A DNA stretch of 64,000 nt from Pedobacter planticolens (GTDB lineage: Bacteria > Bacteroidota > Bacteroidia > Sphingobacteriales > Sphingobacteriaceae), in assembly GCF_014172375.1 (NCBI RefSeq), contig NZ_WNXD01000001.1, positions 1,550,001-1,614,000 on the forward strand. Reading direction: 5' to 3'. Under the pieces are notes generated by a model that was not told the DNA's origin, did no database searches, and worked only from the letters and a program-made list of their open reading frames with translations. Made by a program: the position numbers and the translations under genes. This document shows positions 17,740 through 27,009 of this stretch, piece after piece. The first letter of the stretch is position 1. Every line of letters starts with the position of its first letter.

Positions 17740-19896
17740 ATGAATCCGAGAATTATTCTTCTTACCCTTTCTTTGTTTTGCTCGTCTGTTTTATGGGCGC
17801 AAAACCGTAATCCGATTGTTATCGAAACTCAAAATACCAGTTTAGTTTTTGCTGGCGATGAAGGTGGGAAATTATACCAACGTTATTTTGGAAAAACATT
17901 ATCAAAAGATGCCTACGCCAAATTAAGAAATGGTATGGAAGCGTACATTGGCGCTGGTATGGAAGATGTTTTTGAGCCTGCTATTCGTATTGTACATGCT
18001 GATGGAAATCCATCATTAGATTTGCGTTTTATTAAAGTAGAAACCAAAAAATTGGATGGCGATATCACTCAAACCGATATCTATTTAAAAGATCCTGTTT
18101 ATCAAACCGAAGTTATTTTACACTTCAAAGCTGCCTTCAAATCGAATGTATTAAGTAGTTCGACGGAAATCATCAATAAAGAAAAAAATAGTGTTGTTTT
18201 AAGTAATTACGCTTCTTCTATGTTACATTTTGATGCTTCAAATTATTTTCTTACTCAATTTCATGGAGATTGGGCTCGTGAAATGGATATGCAAGAAAGC
18301 CAATTAACGAGTGGCATTAAGATTATTGATAGCAAATTAGGTAGTAGAGCAAATATGTACCAAAGTCCGGTATTCTTTTTAGCGCCTAATAAAATAGCGA
18401 CAGAAACAGAGGGCGAAGTAATTGCCGGAACAATTGCATGGACAGGTAATTTTCAGTTTGTATTTGAAGTAGATAGAACGAATAAGCTAAGGGTAATCTC
18501 TGGTATTAATCCCTATGCTTCTACCCTTACCTTAAAAGCTGGTGAACATTTTATGACTCCAGAATTTATATTTACATACAGCGCCAATGGTAAAGGTGAA
18601 GCGAGTAGGAATTTACATACTTGGGCACGTGTTTATGGAGTTTTAGATGGTTTAAAACCTCGGATGACTTTACTAAACAATTGGGAAGCTACGCATGTAA
18701 AGTTTGATCAAGAGAAATTAGTTGAGTTATTTGATGGTTCAAAAAAATTAGGACTTGATTTATTCTTGTTAGATGATGGTTGGTTTGGAAATAAATACCC
18801 AAGAAATGATGATAAAGCGGGTTTAGGTGATTGGCAAGAAGATCGTAAAAAGTTACCTGATGGAATTGGTTATTTAGTAAAAGAAGCTACAAAAAAGGGA
18901 ATTAAGTTTGGAATATGGTTAGAACCAGAAATGGTTAATCCAAAGAGTGAGTTATATGAAAAACATCCAGATTGGGTTTTAAAACTTCCAAATAGAGCTG
19001 AGAACTATCAGCGCAATCAGTTGATTTTAGATTTAATTAATCCGAAAGTACAAGATTTTGTGTTTAATCTAATCGATAAAATGATGACTGAAAATCCTGG
19101 TTTGGCGTATATCAAATGGGATAATAATCGGTTTATGTCTAATACGTATTCTCCTTATTTAGGAAAAGATCAATCGAGATTATTTATAGATTATACTGAG
19201 AGCTTTTATAAAGTGATGCAACGCATTAGGGCTAAATATCCTCATTTAGGTATTATGTTATGCTCTGGTGGAGGTGGAAGAACAGATTATGGCGCACTTA
19301 AATATTTCGATTCATTTTGGCCAAGTGATAATACTGATGCTGCAGAACGTGTATTTATTCAATGGGGGTATTCTTATTTCTTCCCATCAAATACTATTTC
19401 TAGTCACGTAACTTCTATGGGTAAACAAACCCTTAAGTTTAGAACTGACGTAGCCATGATGGACAAATTGGGTTATGATATTAGTGTAGATAAAATGACA
19501 CCTGAAGAAATTAGTTTCAGCAGTGCTGCTATTGCAAATTATAATCGATTAAATCCGATTATTTGGTATGGTGATTTGTATCGTTTAGTATCTCCGTATG
19601 ATGAAGATAGAGCCGTATTGATGTATACAGACTCTACAAAAAATAAAGCTGTTTTATTTAGCTACAATTTGAATTTAAGGAAGAAGGAAATTTTCGGAAA
19701 AGTAAAGCTCCAAGGTTTAAATCCTGATAAGGAATACACCATTACAGAAACTAATTTGATACCTGGTGCGGCAGCAGAAAGTCCTGAAAACGGAAAGGTT
19801 TATACTGGAAGTTATTTAATGAATATTGGTTTAAATGTTTCTCCTGCTAAATTGAGACCATTGAGTAGTATAGTTTTAGAGATAACAAGTAAGTAA
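17740..19896 (+). CDS. Exported GH36 alpha-galactosidase
   Basis: The 718-residue protein has a Sec signal (ends SVLWAQ), an N-terminal beta-supersandwich, a TIM barrel from about residue 310 and a C-terminal sandwich. GH36 motifs are clear: LFLLDDGWFG at 341-350, GIWLEPEMVNPKS at 391-403, IKWDNNR with the nucleophile Asp461, and WPSDNTD with the acid/base Asp530. It removes terminal alpha-1,6- (or other alpha-) galactose, probably in the periplasm. It is separated from lutC by 84 bp. Together with the GH27 enzyme near 60-61.6 kb it gives the locus two unrelated alpha-galactosidases. Confidence 0.95.
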   Translation: MNPRIILLTLSLFCSSVLWAQNRNPIVIETQNTSLVFAGDEGGKLYQRYFGKTLSKDAYAKLRNGMEAYIGAGMEDVFEPAIRIVHADGNPSLDLRFIKVETKKLDGDITQTDIYLKDPVYQTEVILHFKAAFKSNVLSSSTEIINKEKNSVVLSNYASSMLHFDASNYFLTQFHGDWAREMDMQESQLTSGIKIIDSKLGSRANMYQSPVFFLAPNKIATETEGEVIAGTIAWTGNFQFVFEVDRTNKLRVISGINPYASTLTLKAGEHFMTPEFIFTYSANGKGEASRNLHTWARVYGVLDGLKPRMTLLNNWEATHVKFDQEKLVELFDGSKKLGLDLFLLDDGWFGNKYPRNDDKAGLGDWQEDRKKLPDGIGYLVKEATKKGIKFGIWLEPEMVNPKSELYEKHPDWVLKLPNRAENYQRNQLILDLINPKVQDFVFNLIDKMMTENPGLAYIKWDNNRFMSNTYSPYLGKDQSRLFIDYTESFYKVMQRIRAKYPHLGIMLCSGGGGRTDYGALKYFDSFWPSDNTDAAERVFIQWGYSYFFPSNTISSHVTSMGKQTLKFRTDVAMMDKLGYDISVDKMTPEEISFSSAAIANYNRLNPIIWYGDLYRLVSPYDEDRAVLMYTDSTKNKAVLFSYNLNLRKKEIFGKVKLQGLNPDKEYTITETNLIPGAAAESPENGKVYTGSYLMNIGLNVSPAKLRPLSSIVLEITSK

Positions 19897-19956
19897 ATAA
19901 ATAGACAATATTGTGCCATTGCGATTGTTTAATTAAAAACACCTTAACTCCACGTT

Positions 19957-20040
19957 CGTCATTCCCAACTTGATTGGGAATCGTAATGCAATAAGAGGTT
20001 CTTTTTACGCATTACGGTTCCCGTTTTCACGGGAATGACG
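19957..20040. repeat. 84-bp nested palindromic element, copy 1
   Basis: The outer ends are perfect inverted repeats, CGTCATTCCC and GGGAATGACG. Inside lies a second perfect pair, CGTAATGC and GCATTACG, around an AATAAGAGG spacer. It differs at only three positions from the copy at 26589-26672. Confidence 0.95.
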
Positions 20041-20080
20041 AGCACAACACGCAACTTACTGGCAAACTGCATCATTCTCA

Positions 20081-20158
20081 ACTTGATCCGATAGCTATCT
20101 GATGGGAATCGTAATGCAATAAGAGGTTTTTTAGGCATTACGGTTCCCATTTTCACCT
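20081..20158. repeat. Decayed copy of the 84-bp palindromic element
   Basis: It keeps ACTTGAT, GGGAATCGTAATGCAATAAG and GCATTACGGTTCCC, but the outer ends are degraded. GATAGCTATC replaces part of the left arm. It starts 40 bp after copy 1 in the same orientation. Confidence 0.85.
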
Positions 20159-20159
20159 A

Positions 20160-20631
20160 TCATGTGGACACAAATATTTAGTTTTATTTTATGCTCTATG
20201 CCGCAGGGCATCAAACTTTTGAAGCATCAAAAGTATGCAAAAATGCTTGTCAATCCACCTGATGTGCCTTTTCACACATCCCCTACACATCAAAAAAACA
20301 ACATCACTGCGTTTTGTTTGTTAGTGATAAATGAAAGCATTTGCAAAATTGAACACAAAACCACTGCGTTTAAGGTTCGGAAGTGATAGTTGTTCTTTTG
20401 TGCACCTGTTTTTTTGATTGGCTGGCACTGGGGATTGACGGTCGTTCTTGGCGGAGGACAGTTTTTTTTGAACGGAACCTTGCAAATAGTCAAAGAAAGA
20501 TGCTTAAAAAGATGTGCTCACAAGATAGCTTTTTGAAGGAATGACGGGAGAATAACTAAGATGGCGAACAAGATTCAGCTTTGCTATAGTATTAAACCAG
20601 ACATATAGCTTACAACGTAAAACTTATATCT
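20160..20631. other. Gene-free repeat-rich stretch before the lyase-like gene
   Basis: No credible gene. There is a perfect hairpin CTTTTGA-AGCA-TCAAAAG at 20216-20233. At 20442-20457 lies TCGTTCTTGGCGGAGG, which recurs with one change at 35552-35567. The open frames across it look non-coding. Confidence 0.55.
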
Positions 20632-21519
20632 CTATTGGCAAACTGCATCGCCTTCGGCAATGCAAAAGTCAGCAAATCGTACTGCTTCATCTCTTATGTA
20701 TGATTTATTATTCAAACTACGATATATTCCCCATTTTGGGCGACAAAAGGTTGTACCTGTTCGCCATAAATCGATATTAGCATTAGCGTAACTTAATAAT
20801 AAAGCACCATCACTTACATTTTTAATGTTAATCTCATAGGTACCATTGGTTCCGTATTTAATTTTCTCGATTACTTCAACCCAATTCCCTTTAAATGGTG
20901 CTAGGTTTACTGTTTTTAATTTCCCTAAACTAGTAGCCGAAGTGCCAGCTGTATGAATAATTTCTAACTGATCAGGATTACCATATCTTGGTGTAATCGT
21001 AATCAAAGGTGAACCATCATCTCCGTCTCCAGCTTTAATTTGATGAATGTGTGTAAAACTCGGTGAGGGTTTAAATCCTGCATCTAACTTAAATTTCCAT
21101 CTATAGGTTACCGTTTCTCCGATTGTTCCCTTTACATTATCAGGCGATGGACCGTAGCTTTTAATTTCATTTCGTTGTCTATCTGTCGATCCATTGCAAC
21201 GATCATCATCGGGTGTAACGTGAATATAAAACTCGAATACATTTTTCTTCAATACATCATCGAACACTTCTGCAATATGGCGACCAAAAGCAGCATGTCC
21301 GCAATCTGGAGTTTCTTCGGCTGTGCCACCTAATTTACTGTTAATTAATTCGTATGTATTTCCAGGTCCATCTGCTTGTAGTGTTACACCTAATTTGGGT
21401 GCAGTAACAGGTGGTTTTACAACTTCTGGCTCAGGTTTAGCTTGCGCTGCATTATTCTTTTTACAATAGAGCACAGAAAAAGAACCTATAATCGCTATTA
21501 AAACTATTTTTCCTTTCAT
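20632..21519 (-). CDS. Putative jelly-roll polysaccharide lyase (PL7/PL20-like), lipoprotein
   Basis: The 295-residue protein has a hydrophobic N-terminus ending VLYC-KKNN (Cys19), a probable lipobox although Tyr at -1 is unusual, then a Pro/Glu/Lys linker. The globular part has the three motif positions of jelly-roll lyases: RQRNEIK (114-120) like RSELR, THIHQIK (156-162) like QIH, and RPKWGIYRS (260-268) like the KAGVYNQ strand. Known members cleave uronic-acid chains by beta-elimination. I cannot assign a PL family; Pfam heparin-lyase-I-like domains share this fold. It begins at the stop of the six-hairpin gene (TAATG) and is followed by no clear terminator. A binding protein is the alternative. 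Confidence 0.6.
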   Translation of the reverse strand: MKGKIVLIAIIGSFSVLYCKKNNAAQAKPEPEVVKPPVTAPKLGVTLQADGPGNTYELINSKLGGTAEETPDCGHAAFGRHIAEVFDDVLKKNVFEFYIHVTPDDDRCNGSTDRQRNEIKSYGPSPDNVKGTIGETVTYRWKFKLDAGFKPSPSFTHIHQIKAGDGDDGSPLITITPRYGNPDQLEIIHTAGTSATSLGKLKTVNLAPFKGNWVEVIEKIKYGTNGTYEINIKNVSDGALLLSYANANIDLWRTGTTFCRPKWGIYRSLNNKSYIRDEAVRFADFCIAEGDAVCQ

Positions 21520-23570
21520 TACAATACTACTTTGCAGGTAGCTCCGTCTTTAATTAAATACGTTTTAGTTTTCTTTCCCGCTTGGTTTATGGTTACTTTT
21601 AATTGATTTGAACCTGCTCTTTGTATCGATAAATCAAATTCATTACCAAAAGCATTAATCTTATTTAAAGCCATCTCATTCCAATCTTTTGGTAAACGTG
21701 GTGTACAATCAAATGTGTTAAAACCTGTTGGACGCATACCAAACAAACCTTCCGTATAAATGCGGCAATACAATCCGCTTTCGGCCGATAAATGTCTTTG
21801 ATTTCCCTCTGGATAAGCTTCAACTGCATAAGGTACATGTTCTCCCAACAATCTTCGTTGAGAATAATATTTTAAGAAGTCCATTGCTTTCTCTGTTTCG
21901 CCGGCGGCAAACACTCCACGTAAAGCATAAAGCGTAGAGCGATCCCAAAAAGTAATTTTACCCGCTTCGGTAGCCAAACCATCTGCAGTCCATAAGCGTG
22001 GAGAAAACAAAGCATCTATTGTTCCTTTTTTCCTATCGAAAATACCAACAGTTAGTGGCATACAAATCCAAGCTCGTAAGGTAGTATTGGTTTCATAATA
22101 TTTATAGGTATCAAAGCCTTCTACATTAGCGCCGAAATACTTTTCCATATTTGCTTTTAAATCATCTGCTTGTTTGGTGTAGGTATTTGTTTGACTTGCT
22201 GGTTTATTTAATAGTTTACCTAGCATTGTTGCAGAGCGAAGTGCATCGTAATACAAACTATTGGTAGATAAATTTGCTTTACCTGCTGGGAATCTATTTT
22301 CCAACTCATCTGCATCAGAGTTTACTACTCCTTCTGCATTTAACTTTCTATGACTATATTCTAAACACCATTCTATTAAAGGCCATAATACTTTAGCTGA
22401 ATCAATGCTTCCATACGTTAAGGCGTATCTCGAAGCACCATAAGCAATCATCGCTTGATCTCCCCTATCACCTGCACCTTTCCAAACGGCATCGCCTTCG
22501 GCAACTATTGAACTTGGGATTGGTTTATAATCTGGGTTCATGTATTTTGCAAACCATCGGTACGCATTCATGGCAGATTGATTCCCTACGTTATCTCCCA
22601 AGAAGGCAAAAAACGGATTTACATACTCTGCCTGGTCATTAGCCCAAATTGCAGCGTAATATGCTAGTCCACCGGGCCCATGCATATAGCCACCTTTAGT
22701 TTTATAAATGCTTTCAGTCGCTCTTATTTTTGCAAAATCGAATGTGGTATTTAAAATTTTATCAGGTGTTACTAGTTGTAGTTTATCCATTAAACTAGCA
22801 ACACGCTTCATTCTGGCAGTTTCTTCTGCATCAGGGTTTATGTTTAACGATTGACTAGGATTATCTGTAGCCATATAATAAACGGTAAAAGTTACTGATT
22901 TACCAGGTGCTACTACTTTACTACCAGCGCCAACGGTACCCGTAACAATACTATGCTGTTTACCTTTGCTTCTAACGCTATCTGTTCTAATTTCCTTTCT
23001 CAAGTATTCCATAGAAAAAGTCACGTCTTTATCCGTTACATTGGTAAAAACGAATTTCTCGAACGCCATAGGCTCCTTTACCGAAGGATAAAATTTGCGT
23101 TGTATTTGCGCTAAAACTGGAGTTCCAGATTCTGCGTTAACCGTCATCACTCCTTTTTGTGTAATGTCTGTTATTTTATAAGATAAATCTCCCGACTTAC
23201 CACTCTTAGCCAAGTTTGTTTTAAGTAATCTGTTGTTAATATAGAAGCGTGGCAAATCATTATCGGTAAATGAAAAAGAAATATGGCTTCTTGTTGCATC
23301 AGGTAACATCCTAAATGTTGGAAATACAATAGTTCTATTAATAGTTGATTTACCTACACTATCTACCCCATACTCTACCCACATTGACACTTTTTCGCCA
23401 CTCATTTCTATGTGATCGGTGTGCGGTAATCGTTTATCTAACTTCCAATTTATGCTACCGTCAGGCTGGATAGTCCAACGGTTTTGCTGTGGTAGTAGCT
23501 TTACCTGAGCATAAACAGGCGCACAAAAACCTACATAAAAAGCGAGGGAAAGAACAGTTAATAATCTCAT
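21519..23570 (-). CDS. Exported six-hairpin (alpha/alpha)6 glycosidase-like protein, family unassigned
   Basis: The ATG at 23570 (MRLLTVLSLAF) is preferred to a GTG 24 bp upstream because it gives a clean Sec signal ending VYAQ; the product is 683 residues. An N-terminal beta-sandwich of about 250 residues precedes a catalytic-type six-hairpin domain. Notable segments are GGYMHGPGGLAYYAAIWAND, AEGDAVWKGAGDRGDQAMIAYG, FWDRSTLYALRG and VPYAVEAYPEGNQRHLSAES. The architecture recalls alpha-L-rhamnosidases and debranching-type enzymes, but I see no diagnostic family signature. It lies 25 bp from GH105 and overlaps the lyase-like gene, so it belongs to a three-gene unit acting on uronic-acid-containing glycans. 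Confidence 0.65.
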   Translation of the reverse strand: MRLLTVLSLAFYVGFCAPVYAQVKLLPQQNRWTIQPDGSINWKLDKRLPHTDHIEMSGEKVSMWVEYGVDSVGKSTINRTIVFPTFRMLPDATRSHISFSFTDNDLPRFYINNRLLKTNLAKSGKSGDLSYKITDITQKGVMTVNAESGTPVLAQIQRKFYPSVKEPMAFEKFVFTNVTDKDVTFSMEYLRKEIRTDSVRSKGKQHSIVTGTVGAGSKVVAPGKSVTFTVYYMATDNPSQSLNINPDAEETARMKRVASLMDKLQLVTPDKILNTTFDFAKIRATESIYKTKGGYMHGPGGLAYYAAIWANDQAEYVNPFFAFLGDNVGNQSAMNAYRWFAKYMNPDYKPIPSSIVAEGDAVWKGAGDRGDQAMIAYGASRYALTYGSIDSAKVLWPLIEWCLEYSHRKLNAEGVVNSDADELENRFPAGKANLSTNSLYYDALRSATMLGKLLNKPASQTNTYTKQADDLKANMEKYFGANVEGFDTYKYYETNTTLRAWICMPLTVGIFDRKKGTIDALFSPRLWTADGLATEAGKITFWDRSTLYALRGVFAAGETEKAMDFLKYYSQRRLLGEHVPYAVEAYPEGNQRHLSAESGLYCRIYTEGLFGMRPTGFNTFDCTPRLPKDWNEMALNKINAFGNEFDLSIQRAGSNQLKVTINQAGKKTKTYLIKDGATCKVVL

Positions 23571-23594
23571 TCTAAATTTATATTGGTTGTACAC

Positions 23595-24728
23595 TTAATT
23601 CATTAATGCTGCTGCTGTCCATAAAATTGGTGCCTGACCATGTAAATCACCTACTATTCTTTTTCTATCTAAATAGTATTGTTTATCATTTTTCTTGTTT
23701 GTGCCTTCGCATACTTCTTTTACATCTGCATTTTCATCAATGTAAGAAACTAATCCTAACCAAGCTTTTCGTGCTGCTGGTGTATATGTTTTTTTATCTA
23801 ACCAACCTTTCTTAACACCTACCACCATTGCATAGGTAAACATTCCTGTAGATGAGCTTTCTTCCCAAGCTGTTGGTTCATCAATTAATTGTCTCCACAA
23901 CCCAGATGGTGCTTGATATTTTAATAAGGAAGCCATCATAGTTTTGTAGCCTTTCATGATGCGAGCACGATCAGGATTGTTTTCTGGTAAAGAACTTAAA
24001 ATCTCGGCCATGCCTGCTGCCATCCATCCATCTCCTCTGCCCCAAAAGAAAGGAACATCTGGTGCATGGTAAAACAATCCGTTAGGTTTTTGTAGTGAAT
24101 CTAAATACAACACCATTTCTTTTGCCGCTCTGTTAATGTATTTTGCATCGCCAGTAGCTCTATATGCCTGAGTTTGCAATGCAGTAATCATAAACATATC
24201 ATCTATCCACATGCGGGTATGCCAAGAATATCCTTTCTCAAAGGCTAACATCTGCTCTGGTTTTACTTTTGCTTTTGCTTTCTCATCAGGCGCAGCCCAT
24301 TGTTTATCTGCAATGCCTTGTCCTAGTTCTAAATATCTTTTATCCTTTGTTTGCATGTACAATTGCAAGGGAACTGAACCGAAAACAGCCCAATCTACAT
24401 TTGTAACTGGCGGAATTAGCTTAGCTTCAGTGGTAAACATTGGCTCAAATCTTTTAATCAAATCATCTTTCAATGCATCGTTACCAGTAGCTTTTGCAAA
24501 TTTTAAGGCACCATACCAAGCACAGGTTTCGGGATAAGTAATTACCGAAGGTGGTGTTGGTCGGTTAAAATTGGTATGTGGTGTAGCTACAAACCTAGCG
24601 GCAACTCGCTTGCCTACTTCTTGTGGCGATGCACCTTTTGGCCATGTAGTTAAATTTGCTGATTGAGAGAAACTTGTGCTTGAGCAAGCTAATAGTAAAC
24701 CTAGAATTACAGGCGTAGATCTTTTCAT
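23595..24728 (-). CDS. GH105 unsaturated rhamnogalacturonyl/glucuronyl hydrolase
   Basis: The 377-residue protein has a signal peptide (ends TSFSQ) and a six-hairpin GH105 domain. SWHTRMWIDDMFMI (168-181) carries the Asp pair and FFWGRGDGW (227-235) carries the catalytic-acid Asp233; the C-terminus has GDLHGQAPILWTAAA. GH105 enzymes hydrate the double bond of delta-4,5-unsaturated uronic acid at lyase product ends, releasing the keto-uronate. The enzyme therefore implies lyase activity upstream, consistent with the lyase-like gene of the same transcript. It is first in the three-gene minus-strand unit and divergent from the beta-helix gene at 24958. Confidence 0.92.
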   Translation of the reverse strand: MKRSTPVILGLLLACSSTSFSQSANLTTWPKGASPQEVGKRVAARFVATPHTNFNRPTPPSVITYPETCAWYGALKFAKATGNDALKDDLIKRFEPMFTTEAKLIPPVTNVDWAVFGSVPLQLYMQTKDKRYLELGQGIADKQWAAPDEKAKAKVKPEQMLAFEKGYSWHTRMWIDDMFMITALQTQAYRATGDAKYINRAAKEMVLYLDSLQKPNGLFYHAPDVPFFWGRGDGWMAAGMAEILSSLPENNPDRARIMKGYKTMMASLLKYQAPSGLWRQLIDEPTAWEESSSTGMFTYAMVVGVKKGWLDKKTYTPAARKAWLGLVSYIDENADVKEVCEGTNKKNDKQYYLDRKRIVGDLHGQAPILWTAAALMN

Positions 24729-24957
24729 AATTTATTTAATTTGGTTAATGCAATAAACAAAAATTGATGATGCAGATAGTTTATCGGATTGGCTACTGAA
24801 TCAGCAATTTTAGCATTAAAAGCTTTTCTTTTATTAGAGAACTGTACTTGTGATTGAATTTTATACCTAAAGATAAAATGACTGACTTTATTGCCAATAT
24901 TTGGTTCACATTTACCCCTCTTTCTCCCTACATTTAGCTTTAACCAATTATATACTG

Positions 24958-26475
24958 ATGAAAAAAATACTCTTATTAAGCACCGCCGTTATACTACTTG
25001 TATCGTTTAAACCTGTACTAAAAAAATTATGGGAGTCGAAATATATTAAGGTAAATGCTGATGGTTCTTTGAACTATATTCCTGATGCTAAGGGAAATAT
25101 TATTCCAGATTTTAGTCGTGTAGGGTATTACCAGGGGGATAAAGAAATTACAACTGTTGCTGTTGTAAAAACTGTTAATGCTAATGAAAATGGTGATAGT
25201 GAGGAGCTTTTACAAAGCGCAATTGATGAGGTAGCTAAATTGCCTTTAAGCAAAACTGGATTTAGGGGAGCTATTTTACTTAAAAAAGGAACCTATAAAA
25301 TAGCAGGTACTATCAATATAACTAAAAGTGGAATTGTTTTAAGAGGCGAAGGAGAAAATGCAACGAAATTGATTGCTACTGGTAAAGGTCAGCGTTCTTT
25401 AATCGTTTTTAGTGGTGATGGAAATTTGAAAGAAGTGGCTGGAACTAGGGTACAAATACAAGATAAATTTGTACCTGTTGGTACTTTTTCTTTTACGGTT
25501 AGCGATGCTAGTAAATTTAAAGTTGGAGATGACATTGTGGTTTACAGACCCGGAACTGATGAATGGGTTAAAGATTTGCAAATGGATAAAATTGAAGCTA
25601 GAGATGGCACTAAACAATGGGAAGCTGCTGGTTATAATTTACAATTTGAAAGGAAGATTACTAAAGTTGAGGGAAATAAAGTTACTATAGATAATCCTAT
25701 TGTGATGGAAATGGAACAGAAGTATGGTGGTGCCGAAGTTTTTAAAGCTTCTTTTGATGGAAGGATTAATGATGTTGGGATAGAAAATATGCTCATCGAA
25801 TCGGAATATGCAAGTGATGTTGATGAAGACCATGGTTGGGTTGCGGTAGAGTTTAATAAGGTGCAAAACGCATGGGTAAGAAATATAACGACTAGATATT
25901 TTGGTTATGCTGCTGTGAGTATTAAATCGACTTCGAAACAAATTACTGTTAAGGATTCTAAATGTTTAGATGCTAAATCTGTTATTACTGGCGGAAGAAG
26001 GTATTCGTTTAACAACGATGGTCAGCTTAATTTATTTATGAACTTAGAATCTACAGATGCTAGACATGATTATGTAACTGGTGCTAAAACCTTAGGTCCG
26101 AATGTTTTTTATAATTGCAAGGCGACTAGAACTCATGCAGATATTGGTCCGCATCACCGTTGGGCAGTGGGTACTTTATTTGACAACATTACTACCGATG
26201 GAGAAATAAATGTACAGGATAGAGGTAATTGGGGTAGCGGACATGGTTGGGCAGGCGTTACTCAGGTATTATGGAATTGTACAGTTAAGAGAGCTGCTGT
26301 GCAAAGCCCTTGGGCTGGTGGTCAAAATTATAGTTTTGGTACGCAGGGTGGAAAATATGAGGGTAGATTAAAGGGTAGACCTGATGGGATTTGGGAGGGA
26401 GAAAATGAAAAAGGGATTAATCCGAGTTCATTGTATGTTGCTCAGTTGAAAAATAGGAAACGAAATATGAAATAA
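24958..26475 (+). CDS. Exported parallel beta-helix protein, putative polysaccharide lyase or hydrolase
   Basis: The ATG at 24958 (MKKILLLSTAV) gives a signal-like N-terminus; the longer frame from a TTG at 24901 is unlikely. The 505-residue protein has a pectin-lyase-like beta-helix: LQSAIDEVAKLP, GAILLKKGTYKIAGTINI, SGIVLRGEGENATKL, then repeated coil segments. Conserved-looking blocks near the C-terminus are ADIGPHHRWAVGTLFDN and DRGNWGSGHGWAG. It is a clear paralogue of the 680-residue protein at 61654-63696 but lacks that protein's discoidin domain. No PL or GH family was recognised. It is the only plus-strand gene between 20 and 50 kb and is divergent from GH105. Confidence 0.75.
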   Translation: MKKILLLSTAVILLVSFKPVLKKLWESKYIKVNADGSLNYIPDAKGNIIPDFSRVGYYQGDKEITTVAVVKTVNANENGDSEELLQSAIDEVAKLPLSKTGFRGAILLKKGTYKIAGTINITKSGIVLRGEGENATKLIATGKGQRSLIVFSGDGNLKEVAGTRVQIQDKFVPVGTFSFTVSDASKFKVGDDIVVYRPGTDEWVKDLQMDKIEARDGTKQWEAAGYNLQFERKITKVEGNKVTIDNPIVMEMEQKYGGAEVFKASFDGRINDVGIENMLIESEYASDVDEDHGWVAVEFNKVQNAWVRNITTRYFGYAAVSIKSTSKQITVKDSKCLDAKSVITGGRRYSFNNDGQLNLFMNLESTDARHDYVTGAKTLGPNVFYNCKATRTHADIGPHHRWAVGTLFDNITTDGEINVQDRGNWGSGHGWAGVTQVLWNCTVKRAAVQSPWAGGQNYSFGTQGGKYEGRLKGRPDGIWEGENEKGINPSSLYVAQLKNRKRNMK

Positions 26476-26512
26476 TATTTTTTTTACCACATAGACACAT
26501 AGGTTATACACT

Positions 26513-26561
26513 CGTCCTTCCCGTGAAAACGGGAACTCTAATGCAATAAGAGGCTTTTTTT
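26513..26561. repeat. Partial copy of the palindromic element with CCCGT-GAAA-ACGGG hairpin
   Basis: It starts CGTCCTTCCCGTG and keeps TAATGCAATAAGAGGC followed by eight T. The hairpin at 26520-26533 has a GAAA tetraloop. It lies 28 bp before the intact copy. Confidence 0.8.
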
Positions 26562-26588
26562 TATATCAAATAGTGCATCTAACCTACC

Positions 26589-26672
26589 CGTCATTCCCAA
26601 CTTGATTGGGAATCGTAATGCAATAAGAGGCTTTTTTTACGCATTACGATTCCCGTTTTCACGGGAATGACG
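26589..26672. repeat. 84-bp nested palindromic element, copy 2
   Basis: It has the same length, ends and inner inverted pair as the element at 19957-20040, with 81 of 84 positions identical by eye. It lies between convergent genes. Confidence 0.95.
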
Positions 26673-26699
26673 AGCAAATAACTAACACGCTCGTCTTTG

Positions 26700-26733
26700 A
26701 GAAGGAGGTTTTTCACCGACTGCGGCAACCTCC
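26700..26733. repeat. Dispersed 33-bp repeat, inverted relative to 59938-59972
   Basis: GAAGGAGG followed by TTCACCGACTGCGGCAACCT is the near-exact reverse complement of the segment at 59938-59972. In both places a 21-bp tandem array lies nearby, here only 4 bp away. Confidence 0.85.
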
Positions 26734-26736
26734 TCC

Positions 26737-27009
26737 CCGCCAGTAGAAACCTAGCGCCCGCCAGTAGAAACTTAGCATCCGCCAGCAGAAACCTAGCAAA
26801 CGCCAGTAGAAATCTAGCACCCGCCAGTAGAAACTTAGCATCCGCCAGTAGAAACTTAGCATCCGCCAGCAGAAACCTAGCATCCGCCAGTAGAAACCTA
26901 GCATCCGCCAGTAGAAACCTAGCATCCGCCAGTAGAAATCTAGCACCCGCCAGTAGAAACTTAGCATCCGCCAGTAGAAACCTAGCATCCGCCAGTAGAA
27001 ACCTAGCAA
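26737..27009 (+). repeat. 21-bp tandem array B, 13 full units
   Basis: Thirteen contiguous units of exactly 21 bp. The consensus begins CCGCCAGTAGAAAC and ends CTAGCAT. Variants are CTT for CCT, AGC for AGT, and unit ends CAA, CAC, CGC or CAT. The neighbouring variant order (AATCTAGCAC unit, then CTTAGCAT unit) recurs at units 4-5 and 10-11, which suggests block duplication within the array. Confidence 0.97.

Noticed and set aside
20162..20386. 74-residue plus-strand ORF
   Set aside because: It crosses dispersed repeats and hairpins, with no family resemblance or conserved-looking region.
26737..27009. CRISPR array
   Set aside because: Units are contiguous 21-mers with no spacers, and no cas gene is present.
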